A stretch of DNA of 64,000 bases, from positions 62,001 through 126,000 of the forward strand of contig JAOAHD010000010.1 in the NCBI GenBank assembly GCA_026415395.1, written 5' to 3'. The stretch comes from Candidatus Binatia bacterium. Lineage in GTDB: Bacteria > Desulfobacterota > Binatia > HRBIN30. Made by a program: the position numbers and the translations under genes. The stretch's first letter is position 1. The number at the start of each line of letters is the position of its first letter. Below, one piece after another: positions 26,793 through 36,234 of the stretch. The notes under the pieces are model-generated. The model had not been told where the DNA came from. It did not search any database and worked only from the letters and a program-made list of their open reading frames with translations.

Positions 26793-27590
26793 ATGCCGCC
26801 TCCTACCAATGAAGGGGAAACGCGGACGGAGCTTCACGACCTGCCGCCTGAGGTCTTCTATGAGCAGGTTCACTCCTTTGAGTTCTGGTTCCAAGCCGTT
26901 CAGGGTTACCTATCCAACAAGAGTTACGGCGTAGACCCGAACATTACAGCGCATGCTCTGCCGGATTTAGACCGCGATCGCCTGGTTACCGTGCTGTGCA
27001 ACTACTGCGTCGGGGAAACTGCAGCGTTAGAGGGCGCGAGTGGTTTGATCGGGATCGCGCCAAACCGCCAGACAAAGATCTTTCTCTCCACGCAAGTGGT
27101 CGATGAGGGTCGCCATCTCGAGGTGTTCCTGCATCGCCTGCAGATGCTCGGTGTGGCCGATCCAGAACGCGAAGTCGAACGGCGAGCGAGTCGGAGCTTA
27201 CTGCTCTTCAAGCGCCGGCTGCTCGAGCTGGTGCACGGCAAGGACTGGGAGGCCGCGATCTTCGCCCAAAACGTAATCCTCGAGTCGTTAGAGTTCACGG
27301 TATTTCAAAGCCACGCGCGGGAGGCGGATCCGGTAACGCGCGATCTTCTACTCGGGATCATCAAAGACGAACGCCGGCACATCGGCTTCGGTGAAAATGA
27401 ACTCGGCCGCCGCCTACGCTTGGCTCCGCATACCCGCGCCCGGCTGGGTCAGGTCAAGCGAGAGCTCGATCATCTAGTCTTGGACACCCTCGAAGAAACA
27501 CTCCTCGAGGTAGGAGCTGATGTCTCCGAGAGGGACAAACTCGGTCGCGCGTACTTAGAAGCAGCAGCGCGATTGGGGCTGGAGTCATGA
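26793..27590 (+). CDS. Ferritin-like diiron protein B, paralogue of A
   Basis: The 265-residue protein repeats the architecture of its upstream neighbour with ligands E75, E105-x2-H108 (DEGRH), E164 (VILESLEF) and E193-x2-H196 (DERRH). The block DERRH(I/V)GFGEN is shared by both, which points to an old tandem duplication. Spacings are 30, 56 and 29. Both copies keep all ligands, so both may bind iron; they could form a heterodimer. The stop overlaps the next start (ATGA). Confidence 0.8.
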   Translation: MPPPTNEGETRTELHDLPPEVFYEQVHSFEFWFQAVQGYLSNKSYGVDPNITAHALPDLDRDRLVTVLCNYCVGETAALEGASGLIGIAPNRQTKIFLSTQVVDEGRHLEVFLHRLQMLGVADPEREVERRASRSLLLFKRRLLELVHGKDWEAAIFAQNVILESLEFTVFQSHAREADPVTRDLLLGIIKDERRHIGFGENELGRRLRLAPHTRARLGQVKRELDHLVLDTLEETLLEVGADVSERDKLGRAYLEAAARLGLES

Positions 27591-27892
27591 CCACTACTTT
27601 GGAGGAAGACGTACGAATTGAAGAAGGCGACAGCCGACCACGCCAGCGATTCGACCTGGAAGACACGGGCTTCGACGAGGTGCCGCCTCGCTTTCGCAAA
27701 TTCTATCGGCGGTGGAAGGGGCCCGGCGATCAGCTCGGTCCAAACGAAGTGATCTGCCCGGTGTGCAAAGTGGTGATCCGCTCAACGCGAGAGCTGCGCC
27801 CCGGCGACCGCGTCTACTGCATGCCCTGCATGTCGCGCTTGATCATCGTCCGCGGTGAGGACGGGCGCCTCGAAGCACGCGTAGCTTACTGA
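27587..27892 (+). CDS. Small zinc-ribbon protein linked to the diiron pair
   Basis: No named family was recognised. The 101-residue protein has an acidic N-terminal half and a zinc-ribbon half with C57-x2-C60 and C78-x2-C81 (ICPVCKVV, YCMPCMSRL). It might bind zinc or a rubredoxin-like iron; in the latter case it could pass electrons to the diiron proteins, which is speculation from position. Its start overlaps the stop of diiron gene B, so translation is likely coupled. Confidence 0.75.
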   Translation: MTTTLEEDVRIEEGDSRPRQRFDLEDTGFDEVPPRFRKFYRRWKGPGDQLGPNEVICPVCKVVIRSTRELRPGDRVYCMPCMSRLIIVRGEDGRLEARVAY

Positions 27893-27940
27893 GTCGCTCG
27901 ACAGCGCAGTAGCCCATCGGCCGTATGCCGGATCTCCACG

Positions 27941-28906
27941 TTACAGGCCGATTTCTCGCAAAAAATCCAGCAGCGCAGCGTTAACTTCCTCTGGTTTTTC
28001 TTGCTGCGTCCAATGACCGCAGCCGCGGATCAATATGGTTCTCTTAAGATTAGGCACCCACTGCTCCATCCCTGCAGCCATTTCCGGCCGCAGCACAGGG
28101 TCCCACTCGGCGGTAACCATGAGCGCAGGCGCCTGGACTTTCGCGCCCGACAGATAGGCCGTTGTCTCCCAATTCCAGTCCAAGTTACGGTACCAGTTGA
28201 GCGCGCCGGTAAACCCAGTCCGCTCGAACGCTTGCGCAAAGACCTCGAAGTCTTCCGCGCTGATGTAGGGCGGAAGTGCGGCGTCGCCTAGCCTGTCGAG
28301 GATCCCCCCGCCCGCCGGACCAAAGACCCCCGGAGGAGTTTGCCGCGCTGCCTCGGAAAGCTCCCGTCGAGTCTCCTGGTAGAACGCCCGAAGGCTGCGG
28401 CGAACATCGCGCTCTAACTCCGCGTCCGCAACGCCGGGCTCTTGAAAATACAGAATGTAATGAAATTGCCCTTGAGCCATCTGGCGCATCACGGTGAGGG
28501 GCGACACTGGCAGGCGTGGGAAGAAAGGTGTGTTCACCCCCACCACGCCAGCTACGCGGTGAGGAGCGAGGAGCGCCATCTGCCAGGTGACGATCCCGCC
28601 CCAATCATGCCCCACGATCACAGCCCGCTCGATTTCGAGAGCATCGAGCAAGCTCGTTAGATCCCCCACGAGGTGGTGGATCGAGTACTTGTGGATCTCC
28701 CGCGGAACGCTGGTCTCTCCGTAGCCGCGTTGATCGGGTGCGATGGCACGATAGCCGGCATCCGCCAGCGCGCGGAGCTGATGCCGCCACGAATACCAAA
28801 TTTCCGGAAACCCGTGGCACAAGAGCACCGGGAACCCGGACCCGGCCTCCACAGCATGCATACGGATGCCATTGACCTCGAAGTAACGATGCGAGAACTC
28901 AGCCAT
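27941..28906 (-). CDS. Alpha/beta hydrolase, epoxide hydrolase-like
   Basis: The 321-residue protein shows the epoxide hydrolase pattern: oxyanion HGFPEIWYSWRHQ (31-43), nucleophile D101 in VGHDWGG, acid Asp in VTAEWDPVL and base His in GCGHWTQQEKP. A lid region includes FTGALNWYRN with a candidate ring-opening Tyr. The Asp rather than Ser nucleophile points to epoxide or haloalkane hydrolysis. The substrate is unknown. It converges with the zinc-ribbon gene. Confidence 0.88.
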   Translation of the reverse strand: MAEFSHRYFEVNGIRMHAVEAGSGFPVLLCHGFPEIWYSWRHQLRALADAGYRAIAPDQRGYGETSVPREIHKYSIHHLVGDLTSLLDALEIERAVIVGHDWGGIVTWQMALLAPHRVAGVVGVNTPFFPRLPVSPLTVMRQMAQGQFHYILYFQEPGVADAELERDVRRSLRAFYQETRRELSEAARQTPPGVFGPAGGGILDRLGDAALPPYISAEDFEVFAQAFERTGFTGALNWYRNLDWNWETTAYLSGAKVQAPALMVTAEWDPVLRPEMAAGMEQWVPNLKRTILIRGCGHWTQQEKPEEVNAALLDFLREIGL

Positions 28907-28963
28907 AGCTCCCGGCTGGCACGGCTCCCCACGTCATGCAAGCTACCCCACTTCATGCGGCCA

Positions 28964-30871
28964 TTAACGGAGGGTTAGCTTGCCGGTTTGCTGACTTCGC
29001 GTGAACCGCCAGTTGTAAATGTAGGCATCAGGACCCAACCGGACGACCATCGTCATCCCCAGGTGTTCCGTACCAGCAAACTCACTGAGATCGCCTCCTG
29101 CCGCGCTAAAGCGCAAGGAAACGCCCCCTGTGGCACGCGGAATGAGTCGCAGTGCGACAGAAAAACCGTCCACCATGCCGGTGAACCCTCCGCGACTGTC
29201 CAACGATTCGATCGAGCCGCAAGGGAACGATTGCTCATTGCGGCCATCGGACCAGCGAATCTCGATCGGCCCGGCGCTGGCCGCCGGATAAGGAATTCGC
29301 GCCCCTAATGTGGCCTTGCTGCCAGTTCCGGGGAGCGGGTTAATCGTTGAGCTGCGACGTGTGAACCCTTGGTTTGCGACACTCGCCTCTCTGCCCGACA
29401 ATTCGCCAACGGTACCGTCTAGAAGTTGCACAACAACACCCGACAAGCTCGCCTCCAAGGAAGCAGCACCGTTCACGTCGGCCCCGGAAGCAGCAAGCAG
29501 TTGGATCCGATAGCGACCCTCGACCGCCTCCGGGACCGTCACCCGCACATCGGGCACGCTGTCCCCGTCGAAGTCGCCGCTCTCGTAACGCGCCAGCGGA
29601 ATCGTGCTCGTCAGCCGGTTGATAAGCCGGCCTTCGGGGTCAAACACCACAAGTTCCACTTCCCCTCGCGCCCGAATCACAAGGTGCTTCGCCGGGTTGG
29701 TGGCCCAGAAGACTTCATACCCACGGTCGGGGTTGAGCCCGAGGGGATCACAGTTCGAACGGTACACCACCCTTCCGCCACTCGCGGTCAGTCTTGGGCC
29801 AAGGATCATGCAACCGGGTGGGTGCGAGGTCACTTGCGTGAAGGTTTTGCGCTGGCGGTTGTACAGGAAGATTTCGGCTGATCGGTCGGGATTGAGCCTC
29901 ACAAGGTCCTCCCGCGCCACAAAACCGATCCATTCTCCCTCCCAATCGATTGTCGGCTGCTCTGCATCAAACGGGCCTTCCGAGGTCACACTTACGAGGG
30001 TCGAATAGCCACTCTTCCGCCGAATCCAGACCGCCGAAACGTTATCTGGATTGTCCCCACCGCCCAAGTTGCTCGAGGAGACAAAGACGATGAAACGCCC
30101 GTCACCACTGACAGCAGGTGCGCTGCTCTCGCCGAAACCCTCGACGTCGTTTGTCGCCTGATACAGCATGCGTTCCTTCACATCGTAAATCATGAGCTCC
30201 TGACTGAAATCCTCATTCCGCCCGGTCAAGTTACTGGTGGACACAAACGCTACCAGCGAACCGTCGCCCGATACGGCTGGTGTGTAACTCTCCCCTTCCC
30301 CTTCAGGATCTCGGCTCAGCGGCATGTTGCCCGAACGGTTGAACAGATAGACTTCGTTGCTGAAGTCCGGGTTGCGCGCGCGGAGATTGCTCGTGGTCTC
30401 AAAAGCGATCATCCGCCCCTTGAAGTCGATCGATGGCAACACGCTCGAACCATCGCCAAGCCGATCACGGGTCACTTGGTAAAAGCGCTTGCGTGTGCGG
30501 TCGTAGCGAAAGATCTCCTCGCTCCCATCTTCGTTGCGACCGGTGTAATTGGCGTCGGACGAAAATGCGATATACCGCCCGTCGCCGGAAATTACCGGAT
30601 CATTGCCCCCCTCGGAGGTAATTCGCGTAAATTGATTTTCTTGCACATCGTAGACGAACACATTGTTCAGCGGTGTGGGGTTCAACCCAGCCACGTTGGC
30701 CGTGGAAGAAAACACAATCCAGCGCCCACTGGCGTCAACCGAGGCCCCACCAACGGAACGACCCGCAGGGGTGTTCGTCACCTGCACCACCTCCGCATTC
30801 ACAAGGCCGACCGACGACAAGATTGCCCCAAGAAGGAGCCCTAACTGCCTGCTCAGCACGATTTGCCGCAC
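28964..30871 (-). CDS. Secreted TolB/PD40-type beta-propeller protein
   Basis: The 635-residue protein starts with a signal peptide (LGLLLGAILSSVGLVNA). Residues about 35-400 hold at least six PD40/WD40-like repeats of the type VSGDGR(Y/F)IAF-SS-N followed by a (V/I)(Y)D-(V/R) strand. The C-terminal 230 residues form a beta-rich extension that may be a separate domain. Such propellers usually bind proteins or ligands in the periplasm or outside; the role here is unknown. The start is GTG. It is divergent from the peroxiredoxin gene. Confidence 0.8.
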   Translation of the reverse strand: MRQIVLSRQLGLLLGAILSSVGLVNAEVVQVTNTPAGRSVGGASVDASGRWIVFSSTANVAGLNPTPLNNVFVYDVQENQFTRITSEGGNDPVISGDGRYIAFSSDANYTGRNEDGSEEIFRYDRTRKRFYQVTRDRLGDGSSVLPSIDFKGRMIAFETTSNLRARNPDFSNEVYLFNRSGNMPLSRDPEGEGESYTPAVSGDGSLVAFVSTSNLTGRNEDFSQELMIYDVKERMLYQATNDVEGFGESSAPAVSGDGRFIVFVSSSNLGGGDNPDNVSAVWIRRKSGYSTLVSVTSEGPFDAEQPTIDWEGEWIGFVAREDLVRLNPDRSAEIFLYNRQRKTFTQVTSHPPGCMILGPRLTASGGRVVYRSNCDPLGLNPDRGYEVFWATNPAKHLVIRARGEVELVVFDPEGRLINRLTSTIPLARYESGDFDGDSVPDVRVTVPEAVEGRYRIQLLAASGADVNGAASLEASLSGVVVQLLDGTVGELSGREASVANQGFTRRSSTINPLPGTGSKATLGARIPYPAASAGPIEIRWSDGRNEQSFPCGSIESLDSRGGFTGMVDGFSVALRLIPRATGGVSLRFSAAGGDLSEFAGTEHLGMTMVVRLGPDAYIYNWRFTRSQQTGKLTLR

Positions 30872-30900
30872 GCCACCATTGTCGCTGCCGACGATCGGCT

Positions 30901-30918
30901 GTCAATCGAATAATTGAC
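30901..30918. promoter_or_regulatory. Inverted repeat GTCAAT-N6-ATTGAC, candidate operator
   Basis: A perfect 6-6-6 dyad lies in the 89-base gap between the divergent PD40 and peroxiredoxin genes, where a regulator could control both. It shares TCAAT/ATTGA with the palindrome at 37584, though the spacing differs. Confidence 0.4.
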
Positions 30919-30960
30919 GTGCTGGATTGTCCGGCCGCCGTGTGGCATAAGCGGTTGCCG

Positions 30961-31431
30961 ATGCTGAAAAAAGGCGATCGCGCTCCGGACTTCGAGGCTC
31001 CCACCGGCGATGGCAAGCACTTTCGCCTGCGCGACTATCTCGGCCGGCGCCACGTGGTTCTGTACTTCTTTCCACGCGATTTCACCCCGGGATGCACGAA
31101 AGAGGCCTGCTCCTTTCGTGACCATCGAGCCGAAGTTGCCAGGTTGGATGGCGAGATCGTGGGCGTGAGTTTGGATCCGGTGGAACGCCATGCAGCGTTC
31201 GCAGAGAAATACCGGCTGAGCTTTCCGCTCGTGAGCGACGTGGGGGCGCGGATTGCCCAAAAATATGGCGTTGCCCGGCTCGGTGGATGGCTACCCTCCA
31301 AACGGGTGACGTTCGTGATCGACAAGGATGGGGTGATTCAAGAAGTGATTCACAGCGAGTTCGGGATCGACATGCACATCGATCGTGCCCTAGCCACGCT
31401 GCGACGTCTGCAGGGGGAACCAGCGAGTTGA
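30961..31431 (+). CDS. bcp: Peroxiredoxin, BCP/PrxQ type
   Basis: The 156-residue thiol peroxidase has the motif FTPGCTKEAC with peroxidatic C45 and C50 five residues later, the PrxQ/BCP arrangement. Family text includes RAPDFEAP, LYFFPRDFTPGC and TFVIDKDGVI. It reduces hydrogen peroxide and organic peroxides with thioredoxin-type donors. ATG 30961 is the natural family start, although no strong ribosome binding site is visible and GTG 30940 or TTG 30955 are in frame. Confidence 0.93.
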   Translation: MLKKGDRAPDFEAPTGDGKHFRLRDYLGRRHVVLYFFPRDFTPGCTKEACSFRDHRAEVARLDGEIVGVSLDPVERHAAFAEKYRLSFPLVSDVGARIAQKYGVARLGGWLPSKRVTFVIDKDGVIQEVIHSEFGIDMHIDRALATLRRLQGEPAS

Positions 31432-31784
31432 ACGCATGTTTCGCGGCTCGCTGGCAATCCGGATCGCAGCGGCGGTCCCTAGCTGCCGAGCGCGCAACCT
31501 GTTGACTGCACACCGAACCGCGGAGCCCAGGCGCCAAGCTACCTCCAGTTCAGCCGTGAAGTTCAACCGGGGCTGACCAGGCGCGGAGATCCTCTCCACT
31601 AGCCGCCGCGCCACTTCCCTGCGGTTTGAATTTTGCCTGAAGCACTATCCTCGGATCCTTCGAGCTGCCACCGGACTTTTCACTCACTGTCGGTACGTCC
31701 GGTCACACCGAAACAGGCCTGAGCTCTTTTGCCATTCAGAGAACTTGCCTATATTCTTCCCCTGCGGTTGGTTGTTGGAGGTCG
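31432..31784. other. Intergenic region before parC
   Basis: About 350 bases contain no convincing gene or RNA gene. Its end holds a candidate promoter (31729-31757) and a GGAGG element close to a possible TTG start at 31785. Confidence 0.5.
31729..31757 (+). promoter_or_regulatory. Candidate sigma70-type promoter of parC-parE
   Basis: TTGCCA (31729-31734) is followed after 17 bases by TATTCT (31752-31757); TATATT at 31750 is an alternative with 15-base spacing. The predicted transcript would begin near 31764, ahead of all candidate parC starts. Confidence 0.35.
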
Positions 31785-31823
31785 TTGTCGAGTGAGGCCA
31801 GCAGTGGCCTAACCGGGGAGGCA

Positions 31824-34169
31824 ATGCCAGTGAAAGAACAGGTGCATCACGAAACTCCGGTCATCGATCTCGGTCGGGCCGTCGAAGAGCGGTACTTGGC
31901 GTATGCGCTCAGTGTCGTCACTTCGCGGGCACTTCCCGACGTACGTGACGGGCTTAAGCCCGTGCAGCGCCGCATTCTATACGCCATGTTCCAAAACCTC
32001 CGCCTCACCGCCGCGGCACGGCCGCGGAAGTCAGCAGCGGTCGTCGGAGAAGTGCTCGGCAAGTACCACCCCCACGGCGACCTGGCAGCGTACGAAGCCA
32101 TGGTGCGCATGGCCCAGCCGTTCGCCATGCGCTACCCACTGGTGCACGGTGAGGGGAATTTTGGCTCCCTCGACGGCGACAGCCCCGCTGCCATGCGTTA
32201 CACGGAAGCGCGCCTTACACCGATCGCCGAGGAACTCCTACGCGACGTGCGTGAAGAAACCGTTGACTTCCGCGACAACTATGACTCCACGTTGCGCGAA
32301 CCGATCGTGCTGCCTGCGGCCATCCCACAGCTCTTGATCAACGGCAGCACCGGTATTGCGGTCGGCATGGCAACGAACATCCCTCCCCACAACCTCAAGG
32401 AAGTGGTGGATGCGATGGTTGCGTTAGTGCGCGACCCGAAACTCGAAACCAAAGACCTGTGTCGCTTTATCAAAGGTCCGGACTTCCCTACGGGTGGCGA
32501 GATTCTCAATAGCCGAGCCGAGCTGAGGCGAATTTACGAGGAAGGCCAGGGCCCGATTCGCCTGCGCGGTCAGTTCAAGGTCGAAAGCAGCGGCCGGCGT
32601 CGTTACGTGGTCATTACCTCGGTACCGTACACGACAAACAAGGCGAAAATTGTCGAGGAAATTGCCGAGCACATCGCCAGCCGCAAATTACCGCTGGCCA
32701 CCGACGTGCGCGACGAGTCCACTGACGACGTGCGGATCGTTGTTGAGCTCAAAGGCGATGCCTCCCCTGAAGCGGTAATGGCATACCTGTTTAAACACAC
32801 GAGCTTACAAATTACTTACCACGCCAACTTCACAGCTTTGGTTCCCACCGCCAATCCGGGAATCGGCCAACCCCAACGGCTGAGCTTGAAAGAGCTCTGC
32901 CAACACTTTCTCGATTTCCGCTTCCAAGTTGTCACGCGGCGCTTGGAGTACGAACTCAAACAACTTCGGGCCCGGCTGCACATCTTGGCTGGTTTCCTCA
33001 AGCTGTTTAGCGATCTCGACCGCGCCCTCCGGATCATCCGTAACGCTGCCTCGCGTGAAGACGCGCGGCAGCGCCTTATGGATGCCTTTGGCCTGGATAC
33101 GGAACAGGCAGATGCAATACTCGACACCCGCCTGTACCAGCTTTCTCGCCTCGAGATCGGCCGGATCCAACAGGAGCAAAAGGAAAAGGCAGAACGCGCG
33201 AAGGAAATTGAGCGGCTGCTTGCTCGCCCCCAAGCGCGCTGGAAGATCGTTGAACATGAGCTGCTGGCGGTTGCCCAACGTTACGGTGACCCCCGGCGCA
33301 CTCAACTGCGCGCCGGTGCGGAACTCGTGTACGACGCGGAGGCGTACGTCGTGCACGAAGACGCGGTGGTCGTCATCACTCGCGATGGCTGGATGAAGAG
33401 ACTCGGCGAATTGAAGGATCCGAGTTCCACTCGGGTCCGCGAAGGAGATCACGTGCAATGGGTTCTGCGGGGCACCACCAAGGACAACCTTGCTCTGTTC
33501 ACGAACCATGGCTCCTTATACGTGGTGAAGGTGCTCCAAGTTCCAGCCACCACGGGCTACGGCGAACCCGTGCAATCGATCTTGAATTTCGGTGACGGCG
33601 AACGGGTCATTGCCGCCACGCTCACCAAAGGCGGAAATGGTGCAGAGGACGATTCTTCTCCAGGCAGCTGGGTCGCTATCACTGCCGCCGGCCTAGGCGC
33701 GCGTGTGAAACCGGAGATGAGCGAGACGACGAAAAACGGCCGTCGCTACGCGCGCCCCAAAGAGGGCGATGAGATTGCAGCCGTCGTTCCCCTGACTGGC
33801 GAAGTGTGCACTGTAGCGACCTCCGCCGGCTACGTGCTCTCGTTTCCCAGCAACGAGTTACCTGAATTGGCTGGAGCTGGCCGAGGGGTGTGGGCGATCC
33901 GCGTGAGTCCTGGAGACCGCGTGGTCGGTGCAGTCTGCCACAGCCCCGACCACCCGCCCATCGCCATCGACGAGCAAGGCGAGAGCCGCAAGCTCCAAAT
34001 GCCCGAACTTGGCCATCGCGGGCAAAAGGGCCGACCCACGTTGAAACGGTTCAAACCGGTTGCCCTGGTGCCGCGCGACCACGATGCGAGCGCGCCCAAT
34101 GCGCCCACCGATGGCCAACCAGCAAGACAGCTTTCTTTGCAACCTCAAGCCCCAGCAAAGAAACCATGA
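31824..34169 (+). CDS. parC: DNA topoisomerase IV subunit A
   Basis: The 781-residue type IIA topoisomerase A subunit decatenates daughter chromosomes with ParE. It has the breakage-reunion core ([28 protein letters not shown]) with the catalytic Tyr in AAMRYTEAR (Y126), and a C-terminal beta-pinwheel. A GyrA box (QRRGGKG) is absent, which favours ParC over GyrA. ATG 31824 stands only two bases after GGGGAGG; GTG 31830 has better spacing and TTG 31785 is also in frame, so the start is uncertain by a few codons. The stop overlaps parE (ATGA). Confidence 0.92.
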   Translation: MPVKEQVHHETPVIDLGRAVEERYLAYALSVVTSRALPDVRDGLKPVQRRILYAMFQNLRLTAAARPRKSAAVVGEVLGKYHPHGDLAAYEAMVRMAQPFAMRYPLVHGEGNFGSLDGDSPAAMRYTEARLTPIAEELLRDVREETVDFRDNYDSTLREPIVLPAAIPQLLINGSTGIAVGMATNIPPHNLKEVVDAMVALVRDPKLETKDLCRFIKGPDFPTGGEILNSRAELRRIYEEGQGPIRLRGQFKVESSGRRRYVVITSVPYTTNKAKIVEEIAEHIASRKLPLATDVRDESTDDVRIVVELKGDASPEAVMAYLFKHTSLQITYHANFTALVPTANPGIGQPQRLSLKELCQHFLDFRFQVVTRRLEYELKQLRARLHILAGFLKLFSDLDRALRIIRNAASREDARQRLMDAFGLDTEQADAILDTRLYQLSRLEIGRIQQEQKEKAERAKEIERLLARPQARWKIVEHELLAVAQRYGDPRRTQLRAGAELVYDAEAYVVHEDAVVVITRDGWMKRLGELKDPSSTRVREGDHVQWVLRGTTKDNLALFTNHGSLYVVKVLQVPATTGYGEPVQSILNFGDGERVIAATLTKGGNGAEDDSSPGSWVAITAAGLGARVKPEMSETTKNGRRYARPKEGDEIAAVVPLTGEVCTVATSAGYVLSFPSNELPELAGAGRGVWAIRVSPGDRVVGAVCHSPDHPPIAIDEQGESRKLQMPELGHRGQKGRPTLKRFKPVALVPRDHDASAPNAPTDGQPARQLSLQPQAPAKKP

Positions 34170-36064
34170 GTCGGAAGTACACAGCCAAAGACATTACCGT
34201 CTTGGAAGGTCTCGAGCCGGTAAGGAAACGCCCCGGCATGTACATTGGCGGCGTCGACCGCGCCGGGCTCCACCACCTGCTCTGGGAAATTCTAGACAAC
34301 GCTGTCGATGAAGCCATCAACGGTTACTGCGACGAGATCACCGTCACCCTGCACGAAGACGGCACCACCGTAACCGTTACAGACAATGGCCGCGGCATTC
34401 CGGTCGACGAGCACCCGAAGTACAAGCGACCGGCGTTGGAACTGATCCTCACCACGCTTCATGCTGGTGGCAAATTCGAGAATCAAAACTATTACCACTC
34501 TGGAGGCCTGCACGGAGTCGGCGCATCGGTCGTGACTGCGCTTTCTTCCTGGTTGATTGCCCGGGTCAAACGCGACGGCTTCCAGTGGGAACAAGAGTTC
34601 TCCCGGGGCACCGCCAAAACCAAGCTGCAACAGCGCGGCCCCGCTCGTGGCACGGGAACTTCTATCACGTTCACCCCAGACCCTGACATCTTCCCAAACC
34701 CTAAGTTCGACTCCGCTTGGATCCGCGAGCGGCTGGAAGCCCGCTCCTTCCTCCACCGCGGCTTGCGCCTGATCTTCGAAGACCGGACAACGGGTAGCCG
34801 CGAGGTGTTCGCCCACGAACGCGGCATTGCCGAGTATGTCGAGAAACTTTTGCAACAATCCGGTGCGCAAATCGTGGCGGACGCCATTTACCTCGAGCGG
34901 CGTGACGGTCTGATCGTCGAATGCGCCCTGGGTTGGACGACAGCCACTAGTGAGCGCGTGCAGTCCTACGTCAACGGTGTGCCCACACCGGCCGGGGGCA
35001 CCCATGAAAACGGCTTCAAAGCCGGGTTGAGCAAGGCGGTGCGGAACTACCTGGCGGTGCAAAGTCTCGTGCCCAAGGGCGTAACCGTGGCTGCCGAGGA
35101 CACCCGTGAAGGTCTGGTGGGGGTGCTGAGTGTGTACCTGCAGCAGCCGCAGTTCCAGGGCCAGACCAAAGACCGGCTCAACAATCCCGAGGTCACAGCC
35201 CCGATCGACAACTTTATCCGCACCTCGCTGGAGAACTACCTCCTGCAGAATCCTACGCAGGCACGGGCCATCGCCCAGCGTGTGATCTTGGCGGCTCGCG
35301 CACGACTGGCCTCGCGAGCCGCCGCGGAAAGCGTCCAGCGGAAAACCTCCGTTTCTCACCGCCTCAATCTTCCGGGTAAGCTGGCGGACTGCAGTTCCAC
35401 CGACCCGCGCGTGAGCGAACTCTTCATTGTCGAGGGGGACTCCGCAGGGGGTTCGGCCAAGCAGGCTCGAGATCGGGAGTTTCAAGCCATCCTTCCGCTG
35501 CGCGGGAAAGTCCTCAATGCGGAGCAGGCCTCGGCAACGAAAGTGTTTTCCAACAAGGAGCTCAACGATATCATCTCGGCGCTGGGCTGCGGCGTGGGCA
35601 AGGACTTCGATCCGAGCAAGCTCCGCTATCACAAGGTGTGCTTGTTAATGGATGCGGACTCGGACGGACATCATATTTGCACGTTGCTCCTCACATTCTT
35701 GTACCGCCAGCTCCCCGAGCTCATCCGCCGTGGGCACGCTTATATCGCACAACCGCCTCTTTATAAGGTCGAGATCGGTAAAGACGTTCATTGGGCGTAC
35801 ACAGACGAGGAAAAAGAGCGCCTGGTGACCAGCGCCAACGGGCGACCGGTGCTTGTGCAACGCTTCAAGGGCCTCGGGGAAATGAACCCGGCAACCTTAA
35901 AAGAAACCACCCTCGACCCGCGCAAACGCGTGCTGTTTCGGGTGGAAGTTGTGGATGATGAGCGAACCGACCAAACCATCCAGACCCTGCTCGGCCGCGA
36001 AGTGGAGCCACGCTTTCGCTTCATCATGGAACGTGCCCGCCAAGTGCAGGACCTGGACGTTTAG
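34166..36064 (+). CDS. parE: DNA topoisomerase IV subunit B
   Basis: The 632-residue ATPase subunit shows the GHKL ATP site ([33 protein letters not shown]) and the TOPRIM region ([40 protein letters not shown]). It ends in the usual [15 protein letters not shown]-type tail. Linkage to parC by a four-base overlap and the length support ParE rather than GyrB; in a genome with only one such pair the same genes would serve as gyrase. Confidence 0.93.
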   Translation: MSRKYTAKDITVLEGLEPVRKRPGMYIGGVDRAGLHHLLWEILDNAVDEAINGYCDEITVTLHEDGTTVTVTDNGRGIPVDEHPKYKRPALELILTTLHAGGKFENQNYYHSGGLHGVGASVVTALSSWLIARVKRDGFQWEQEFSRGTAKTKLQQRGPARGTGTSITFTPDPDIFPNPKFDSAWIRERLEARSFLHRGLRLIFEDRTTGSREVFAHERGIAEYVEKLLQQSGAQIVADAIYLERRDGLIVECALGWTTATSERVQSYVNGVPTPAGGTHENGFKAGLSKAVRNYLAVQSLVPKGVTVAAEDTREGLVGVLSVYLQQPQFQGQTKDRLNNPEVTAPIDNFIRTSLENYLLQNPTQARAIAQRVILAARARLASRAAAESVQRKTSVSHRLNLPGKLADCSSTDPRVSELFIVEGDSAGGSAKQARDREFQAILPLRGKVLNAEQASATKVFSNKELNDIISALGCGVGKDFDPSKLRYHKVCLLMDADSDGHHICTLLLTFLYRQLPELIRRGHAYIAQPPLYKVEIGKDVHWAYTDEEKERLVTSANGRPVLVQRFKGLGEMNPATLKETTLDPRKRVLFRVEVVDDERTDQTIQTLLGREVEPRFRFIMERARQVQDLDV

Positions 36065-36234
36065 CCGCTAACTGCCCAGCCGACGCCAGCCCCAGCCCAA
36101 GGCTAAATCGGCCTCCGGCAACTCCGCTGTTCAGAGAACGACGTGTATCTCAGCCGGGCTGGACGAGCATTACCGCCTGTGGCATCCGCTTCCACACATC
36201 GTCGGCCACAGAGCGGACGCGCCTTTGCACCAAC

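Noticed and set aside
34292-35632. Minus-strand frame of 446 codons opposite parE
   Set aside because: Antisense shadow of parE; long frames on the opposite strand are expected at this GC content.
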